Of a stretch of 64,000 nt of DNA, positions 56,919 to 64,000 are shown piece after piece; the first letter of the stretch is position 1, and every line of letters starts with the position of its first letter. Below the pieces are notes generated by a model, which worked only from the letters and a program-made list of their open reading frames with translations, made no database searches and was not told the origin of the DNA. The DNA comes from CBDCCT01 sp965214995 (GTDB lineage Bacteria > Deinococcota > Deinococci > Deinococcales > Trueperaceae): NCBI GenBank assembly GCA_965214995.1, contig CBDCCT010000002.1:1364001-1428000 (forward strand). Direction: 5' to 3'. Both the position numbers and the translations under genes were made by a program.

Positions 56919-57821
56919 GTGGCGGATTTGCAAGAGCTGAGCAGCAACGTGTACTACCTCCCCGGCGGCGTCAACGCGGCGGTGGTCGGTAACGGGGACG
57001 GCGAGGCTTTACTTGTAGACACGGGCGGCGACAAGGACCACGGGCGGCGTCTCAAAAAGGCGTGTGACGCGCTGAATGTAAAACCTGTTGCTATTCTCAA
57101 CACCCACTCCCACGCGGACCACTACGGCGGCAACGAGTATTTGGTCAGGAACTTCGGCCTGCCCGTTTACGCGCCGCCCTTTGAGGCGAGCATCATGCAG
57201 AGCCCGCTGCTCGAGCCCGTCTACCTCTTCGGCGGAGCGCAGCCGCCCAAGGAAATGCTCTCCAAGTGGCTCCTCGCCAAGCCTTCGCCCGTAGACGCGC
57301 TGCTGAGTCCGGGGCGGCTCGAGCTTCACGGCCTCACCCTAGAGATTTTCGACACCTCCGGCCACGCCCATACCCACTATTCGGTGGGCGTGGGCGACAT
57401 TTTGATAGCGGCGGACGCGGTGTTTGGCGGGAGCGTGCTGGAAAAGTACCCGCTGCCTTTCGGGCAAAACGTCGGGCGGCAGGTGGAGAGCGCGGCGCGG
57501 GTGGGAACGTTAGGGGCAAGGGTCGTGCTGCCCGGCCACGGTGAGCCTACCGAAGACGTGGCGGGGCTCGTTGAGGCCAATCTTGCCGCGTTTGAGAGGG
57601 CCACAGATGCGGTTATGGGCGCGGTGGCCGAGGCCGCAACGGGCGTGGACATCGCCACGGTGCTCGCCCGCACGAGTGACGCGCTGGGCGTCGTCATGAC
57701 CGACCTCCCGCGCTATACGCTCAACCTCTGCACGGTCATGGCTTACCTGAGCTATCTGCTCGAGGAGGGGCGGGTGACGCTCGCTTTGGAGCACAACGCG
57801 CTGCGCTGGTCTCGGGTGTGA
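56919..57821 (+). CDS. Metallo-beta-lactamase fold hydrolase
   Basis: A 300-residue MBL-fold protein with LLVDTGGDKDHG, the metal motif THSHADHYGG (His63, His65, Asp67, His68), TSGHAHTHYSVGVGDILIAADAVFGG (third His and bridging Asp) and LPGHGEPT. It resembles the glyoxalase II-like or general MBL hydrolase group; a C-terminal helical segment (about 215-290) resembles the extra domain of that group. The substrate is unknown. GTG 56919 is 7 nt after TAAGCT (56906-56911), so the mRNA may be leaderless. Confidence 0.88.
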   Translation: MADLQELSSNVYYLPGGVNAAVVGNGDGEALLVDTGGDKDHGRRLKKACDALNVKPVAILNTHSHADHYGGNEYLVRNFGLPVYAPPFEASIMQSPLLEPVYLFGGAQPPKEMLSKWLLAKPSPVDALLSPGRLELHGLTLEIFDTSGHAHTHYSVGVGDILIAADAVFGGSVLEKYPLPFGQNVGRQVESAARVGTLGARVVLPGHGEPTEDVAGLVEANLAAFERATDAVMGAVAEAATGVDIATVLARTSDALGVVMTDLPRYTLNLCTVMAYLSYLLEEGRVTLALEHNALRWSRV

Positions 57822-57917
57822 ATTTTCGCACGTCTTTATAAGGTCTATAGGGATTTGGGCGCGTCTCACTGTTTTTTCGCCCCGTCGTTCCTAGAGTAAG
57901 GGTGAAAAGGGGGAAAC

Positions 57918-58412
57918 ATGAAACTCACATCCTTACAAGACGTTTTCGAGCACCAACTCAAAGACCTCTACAGCGCCGAGGATCAGCTTACCCAGGCGCT
58001 ACCCAAGATGGCCGAGAAAGCCTCCTCGCAAGAACTCAAGAGCGCGTTTCAGCAGCACCTCGAGCAAACGAAAACCCAGCGCGACCGCTTGGAGCAAATC
58101 GGCCAGATGGCGAACATCAGCCTCCGCGGCGAGAAGTGCAAGGCGATGGAGGGGCTTATTAAAGAGGGGCAGGATTTGCTTTCTGATAATGAGCCTGGGG
58201 ACGCTCTGGACGTGGCGCTTATCGCCTCCGCTCAGCGCATCGAGCACTACGAAATCGCAGCCTACGGCTCCACGCGCACCTACGCGAAGCGCTTAGGGCA
58301 CACCGACGCCGAAAAGCTCCTTCAGGAAACGCTCGACGAAGAGGGCAACACCGACAAAAAGCTCACGCAGATTGCCGAGAACACCGTGAACAAAGAGGCA
58401 ATGCGGAGCTAG
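57918..58412 (+). CDS. Ferritin-like DUF892 (YciF-type) protein
   Basis: A 164-residue four-helix-bundle protein: LQDVFEHQLKDLYSAEDQLTQALPKMAEKASSQELKSAFQQHLEQTKTQRDRLEQI, then IASAQRIEHYEIAAYGSTRTYAKRLGH and ETLDEEGNTDKKLTQIAE. These supply the E-x-x-E and E-x-x-H-type ligands of a di-iron site. YciE/YciF proteins are stress-induced. It has the ribosome site AAAAGGGGG and ends at a strong terminator. In a radiation-tolerant lineage a role in iron or oxidant handling is plausible but unproven. Confidence 0.93.
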   Translation: MKLTSLQDVFEHQLKDLYSAEDQLTQALPKMAEKASSQELKSAFQQHLEQTKTQRDRLEQIGQMANISLRGEKCKAMEGLIKEGQDLLSDNEPGDALDVALIASAQRIEHYEIAAYGSTRTYAKRLGHTDAEKLLQETLDEEGNTDKKLTQIAENTVNKEAMRS

Positions 58413-58435
58413 CTTCAACTTAGTACAGACTCGAC

Positions 58436-58459
58436 AGCCCGACTCAGGTCGGGCTTTTT
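58436..58459 (+). terminator. Intrinsic terminator after the DUF892 gene
   Basis: AGCCCGAC (58436-58443), loop TCAG, GTCGGGCT (58448-58455), then TTTTT. The stop codon of the convergent GNAT gene (58446-58444) falls in its loop. Confidence 0.93.
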
Positions 58460-59013
58460 GTTTGGTTGGTGCTGGACTTGGAACCGGAATTTTCGGGTGA
58501 GAGGGAGAGAGCACATTCGAGTTCGTCCAACCGCTCCCCAAACATTTCGCCGCGGACGTTTTTGACCTCCCGAAACCCCAGGCGTTTGTAAAAGCCCCGC
58601 GCCTTGTGGTTCTCTACCGCCACGGTGAGGCACACTTCACGCAGCCCCCGCGCGCGGAACCACGCCTCAGCACCCGCCCACAAGCGCCGCCCGTGGCCCC
58701 TGCCCTGCGCCTCGGGCAGGAGGTAAATGGCGTTTAGGTAGCCCGCGTCGCCCTGCGCCCTAAGCCGCACGTAACCAAGCACTTCACCCGCCTCCTCGAG
58801 CACCCACAGCCCGCCCTCCGAACGGGTACGCTCGAGCGACAGTTCGCCATAAGCCCGTTTTAAAAACGCATTGACAGCGCCCTCGCTCAAGATGCCGCGG
58901 TAGGTGTCGTGCCACGTTACGCGCGCCACCGCCTGCACCGCCGCCACGTCCTCACGTGTGGCCTCGCGGAAAATGGGCTCGAGGTTCGGTGGGCGTTCGG
59001 CGGGCGTTGTCAT
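58444..59013 (-). CDS. GNAT-family acetyltransferase
   Basis: A 189-residue GNAT protein: FREATREDVAAVQAVARVTWHDTY, VLEEAGEVLGYVRLR, LNAIYLLPEAQGRGHGRRLWAGAEAWF with the Q-G-R-G-H-G acetyl-CoA loop, and LTVAVENHKARGFYKRLGFREV. The substrate is unknown. ATG is at 59013. The last 15-20 residues (PENSGSKSSTNQTKSPT) are low-complexity and partly encoded by the terminator hairpin of the convergent gene. Confidence 0.9.
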   Translation of the reverse strand: MTTPAERPPNLEPIFREATREDVAAVQAVARVTWHDTYRGILSEGAVNAFLKRAYGELSLERTRSEGGLWVLEEAGEVLGYVRLRAQGDAGYLNAIYLLPEAQGRGHGRRLWAGAEAWFRARGLREVCLTVAVENHKARGFYKRLGFREVKNVRGEMFGERLDELECALSLSPENSGSKSSTNQTKSPT

Positions 59014-59132
59014 GCGCTACCTTACCCCAGCAGCACAAATTTCCTCAGTGCAACACGCAGGACTTTCACTCGCCGTCAGTGTAGTTTGGATTCGGTGGTG
59101 AGTGGTGAGTGGCAAACGGGTATGCTTGTGGG

Positions 59133-60047
59133 GTGACTGACGTTCAGACGCTCCGGGAGAGGCTGAGTGAGGCTCGAGCCGCCCACGCCCCGCCTTCTGA
59201 TGAGACTATCCTCTTGGCCGAGCATCACCCCGCGCTGTTTTCCGAGGTGGCGAGCGCGTGGAGCGAGGCGGGGCGGCTGCGCGAGGCGCTCTCGTGGTCC
59301 TTGCGGGCGCTCGAGACTGCTCGAGCCGCCGAACGCGCGTCCCTGCTCACGCGGGTGGGCATCCTTCGGGTGCGGTTGGGCGACCTCCGGGAGGCGCTGG
59401 ACGTTTTGCGGAGTGCGTTGGAGGAGAGCGACAACCCCTATAGCGCCTTGCAGCTCGGCAACACGCTGCGTTACCTCGGCCTTTATGAAGAGGCTGAGGT
59501 ATATCTTGGACAAGCCTGGAACGGCGCCGAGTCCACAGGAGACGGCGCGCTCGCCGTGGCGACCTTGTGCGCGTTAGGCGAGGCGGCGCTCGACCAGGGT
59601 GAGGGGCAGGCGGCGGCGGAGCTTTTCGGCCGCGCCCTGGGTTTGACCGAGTTCTCGAGCGACGACCGCTTGACCATCACGCCCCTGGCGGGGTTGGGCC
59701 ACGCGCACGCGGTCTGGGGCTACCCGGCCAAGGGGCGGGCGGTGGCGCGGCGGGCGTTGGAACGCGGAGAAAGCGCGCATGACCGCGTCGGCGCGGCTCG
59801 AGCCCTCCTCGCGCTGGGCGTAGCGAGTGAGGACGCCGCTATCTTGGAACGCGCTGAACAGGAGGCGCGGGTCGCACCTCACGCACCGCTCCAACTGCGG
59901 GCATGGGTGGCCCGGCTCGAGCTTCGGCCCGACGAGGAAATAGTGGACGCGTTGGCGCTTGCCAAGAAACTCGAGATGCACCCGGACGTGGCGAGGCTCG
60001 AGCGCCTCATGACTCATGAATCCAACAAAAAGGCTACCCATGTCTGA
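59133..60047 (+). CDS. TPR-like helical repeat protein
   Basis: A 304-residue, Ala/Leu/Arg-rich protein with TPR-like pairs of helices (EVASAWSEAGRLREALSWSLRALETARAAERASLLTRVGILRVRLGDLREALDVLRSAL and further units to about 285). No enzyme domain is seen. The GTG at 59133 was chosen since TATGCT (59121-59126) lies exactly 6 nt before it. It overlaps the LOG-like gene by 8 nt and is probably co-translated. Confidence 0.75.
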   Translation: MTDVQTLRERLSEARAAHAPPSDETILLAEHHPALFSEVASAWSEAGRLREALSWSLRALETARAAERASLLTRVGILRVRLGDLREALDVLRSALEESDNPYSALQLGNTLRYLGLYEEAEVYLGQAWNGAESTGDGALAVATLCALGEAALDQGEGQAAAELFGRALGLTEFSSDDRLTITPLAGLGHAHAVWGYPAKGRAVARRALERGESAHDRVGAARALLALGVASEDAAILERAEQEARVAPHAPLQLRAWVARLELRPDEEIVDALALAKKLEMHPDVARLERLMTHESNKKATHV

Positions 60048-60609
60048 AATCATCACCCCCGAAGTCATCGCTGTTTTCGGCGCTTCCGCAGCGGAACCGG
60101 GAGACCCAGAATGGCGGGAAGCCGAGACTCTGGGGGCCGCCCTCGCCAAGGCCGGGTTCGCGCTGGCGACGGGCGGCTACGGCGGCCTGATGGAGGCGGT
60201 GAGCAAGGGGTACGCGGAAGGCGAGGGCGAACACGACATTATCGGCGTAAGCGCGCCCAGGGTGTTTCCCAAACGCGCGGGGGTTAATGCGTACGTGGCT
60301 CGAGAAATCACGGCGGAGACGCTGTTAGAGCGCATCCACCAAATCACCGACCTTTCGGCGGCGTCGGTCGCGCTGCCCGGTAGCGTCGGCACGCTTACCG
60401 AAATCATGGTCGCCTGGAACTTAGCCTTCGTCGCGCCTTTTTCGGACGCAGCCCCAAAACCGCTTGTGACCGTTGGCGAACGCTGGACGCGTATCACAGA
60501 CTTTCTGGCGGAAGAACTTCACATCTCGCTCGAGGGTGTTTACGGGGTGGAGGGCTCGAGCGCCGTCGTTCCCCTTCTCCACACGCTTTTGAACTCTCAG
60601 CCCTCCTGA
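60040..60609 (+). CDS. LOG/SLOG family nucleotide-binding protein
   Basis: A 189-residue Rossmann-like protein beginning at ATG 60040. IAVFGASAAEPGDPEWREAETLGAALAKAGFALATGGYGGLMEAVSKGYAEG and SVALPGSVGTLTEIMVAWNLAF match the LOG (lysine decarboxylase-like, TIGR00725) superfamily. The usual PGGxGTxxE motif reads PGSVGTLTE: the second Gly is Ser, while the Thr and Glu are kept. Cytokinin-type LOG proteins are nucleotide phosphoribohydrolases, and SLOG relatives sense or process nucleotides. Which applies here is unknown. It overlaps the TPR-like gene and precedes lon by 72 bp. Confidence 0.82.
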   Translation: MSEIITPEVIAVFGASAAEPGDPEWREAETLGAALAKAGFALATGGYGGLMEAVSKGYAEGEGEHDIIGVSAPRVFPKRAGVNAYVAREITAETLLERIHQITDLSAASVALPGSVGTLTEIMVAWNLAFVAPFSDAAPKPLVTVGERWTRITDFLAEELHISLEGVYGVEGSSAVVPLLHTLLNSQPS

Positions 60610-60681
60610 CGTTCCGCCCTATTCGGCCTCCCGTCAGCCACCTTACGGTAGAGAGGCGGCTTTTGCAGTTTACTTAGGGCT

Positions 60682-63072
<2,391 letters not shown>

Positions 63073-63097
63073 AGCTGTTCCACACCGTAAGTATGAG

Positions 63098-63126
63098 AAA
63101 CCCCCGGTTTTGTCACCGGGGGTTTT
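63098..63126 (+). terminator. Intrinsic terminator after lon
   Basis: AAACCCCCGGT (63098-63108) pairs with ACCGGGGGTTT (63115-63125) around a 6-nt loop and runs into TTTT. An 11-bp GC-rich stem. Confidence 0.95.
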
Positions 63127-63142
63127 GCTAGGGTAGGAGCTT

Positions 63143-63655
63143 ATGAAACGCCTCATGTCTCTTACGTTCCTGCTCTTTGTATTGACAGCCTGCTCGTTTG
63201 CACCCGTGCGCATCTCCATACAAGACGTCGTCTTGCCCGCCCAGAGCAGCGGCGGAAACGTGTGTTACGTCAGGAGCAACGAAAGCGCGCCCGCGAACTT
63301 TAGGCGCGCGACGTACACGGCGAACGCCACCTACGAGGCGGAGTCGCTTATCGGCTCGCCCGGCCCCGTCACCTTCCGCGTCTACGGGCGCGTGGTCGCG
63401 CCCGTGGGCCGGGAGGGCAGCGACACCTTTTGTGCGCCCGTAGGCGCGGGCGACACGGTGCTCTCCGACGCGATTATGCTCGAGCCCGGCGAAACCAAGC
63501 GCATCGAGATCGGCGGGCGCGACTACGGCGGCGAGCTCTCTGACCTCGTCGCCAACCCGAGCTACTATTTGGGGGCGTCGTTAGAGGGCGGCAGCGTGCT
63601 CAACAGCGGCGAGCAGATCACCCTGACAGACGGCGTCATAAGCGTGAGCTTTTAG
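63143..63655 (+). CDS. Putative lipoprotein
   Basis: A 170-residue protein with a lipoprotein signal (MKRLMSLTFLLFVLTACSF; lipobox LTAC with Cys17). A beta-rich mature part contains two more cysteines (NVCYVRS and DTFCAPVG) that may form a disulfide. No family is recognised. ATG 63143 follows TAGGAGC. It stands between lon and a DNA methylase gene. Confidence 0.8.
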   Translation: MKRLMSLTFLLFVLTACSFAPVRISIQDVVLPAQSSGGNVCYVRSNESAPANFRRATYTANATYEAESLIGSPGPVTFRVYGRVVAPVGREGSDTFCAPVGAGDTVLSDAIMLEPGETKRIEIGGRDYGGELSDLVANPSYYLGASLEGGSVLNSGEQITLTDGVISVSF

Positions 63656-63734
63656 AGCGAACTGCATCAGTAAACCCGCCCCACAAGAGAAACCCCTGTA
63701 AATCACGTTAAGATGCCCCTGTGAAGGCGTCTAC

Positions 63735-64000
63735 GTGAACCTTACACCCACCGGAGAACGCGCCAAAACGCTTGGCGCGTTCTACACGGACCGGGCCGTC
63801 GCCGACTTTCTGGTGGCTTGGGCCCTCCGGTCGCCCCATGACCACGCGCTTGACCCAAGTTTCGGCGGCGGGGTGTTTTTAGAGGCCGCGGCGGAACGCC
63901 TCGAGCACCTGGGCGGCGACGCGCGCAGCCTCTACGGCGCCGAACTCGACCCGGAGGTTTATGCGCACGTGTCCAGTTCGTTGGCGGCTCGAGGCCTGCC
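63735..64000 (+). CDS. DNA methylase, N-terminal part (cut by window end)
   Basis: From the GTG at 63735 the frame reads LTPTGERAKTLGAFYTDRAVADFLVAWAL, then LDPSFGGGVFLEAAAERLEHLGGDARSLYGAELDPEVYAHV, and runs off the window. GAFYTD plus LDPSFGGGVFL is the beginning of an N6-adenine or Eco57I-type methylase/restriction-modification protein, with the SAM motif I (DPSFGGGVF) and the acidic end of strand 2 (GAELDP). Whether it includes a nuclease or stands alone cannot be seen. ACGTGAACC gives no Shine-Dalgarno; TAAGAT near 63710 could be a -10 box. Confidence 0.85.
   Translation, partial: MNLTPTGERAKTLGAFYTDRAVADFLVAWALRSPHDHALDPSFGGGVFLEAAAERLEHLGGDARSLYGAELDPEVYAHVSSSLAARGL

Overview
The window is GC-rich chromosomal DNA from a bacterium that looks like a deep-branching member of Deinococcota (Trueperales-like). 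This is inferred from the gene set: a UvsE UV endonuclease, an RqkA-like kinase fused to a PQQ-type propeller, a SpoVS homologue in an organism with no sporulation genes in view, and many genes whose -10 box (TANNNT) lies 6-8 nt before the start codon. That last arrangement signals leaderless mRNAs, which are common in Deinococcus. The palindrome CTCGAG is strongly over-represented throughout.

Layout. 1-2350: broken polysaccharide locus (beta-helix fragment joined to a truncated glycosyltransferase), then a complete IS110-family element of about 1.23 kb bounded by an 11-bp direct repeat, with a structured left end that may encode a bridge-type RNA. 2348-11200 (mostly minus): acyl-CoA carboxylase subunit, a cluster of DnaA boxes overlapping the end of trpF, then the housekeeping run yraN-rsfS-LCP-yqeK-nadD-obgE-rpmA-rplU-tRNA-Ala-rplS. 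11.5-16.5 kb (plus): uvsE, then a purine salvage set (adenine deaminase, guanine deaminase, SAM hydrolase-like protein). 16.5-23 kb: MerR/TipAS regulator with a visible 19-bp-spacer promoter, MOSC protein, large secreted TPR protein, hisC-hisB-hisH. 23-30.6 kb: divergent leaderless pair GNAT/SPOR protein, rapZ-yvcK-DOMON-like protein, membrane sulfite-oxidase-like enzyme, secreted repeat protein.

30.7-40.5 kb: murA, small RHH-like protein, PH-like membrane protein, kinase-propeller protein, sugar/glycerol-phosphate ABC transporter (binding protein and two permeases, no ATPase), response regulator and hybrid-free sensor kinase. 40.6-54.2 kb (minus): gltB with a TTGACA/TATACT promoter, then the branched-chain amino acid block ilvB-ilvN-ilvC-leuA with cimA downstream. 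A HicBA toxin-antitoxin pair, a DUF3291 protein and an Asp/Glu racemase-like gene sit inside that block. The ilvB leader encodes a 21-codon peptide rich in Ile/Leu/Val, followed by mutually exclusive antiterminator and terminator stems: a classical attenuator.

54.4-64 kb (plus): spoVS, which appears to start at an AUC codon behind a perfect Shine-Dalgarno, YugP-like metallopeptidase, rsmB (also apparently AUC-started), MBL-fold hydrolase, DUF892 ferritin-like protein, GNAT, TPR protein, LOG-like protein, lon, a lipoprotein and the start of a DNA methylase cut by the window edge.

All identifications come from reading the sequence; no database search was run.
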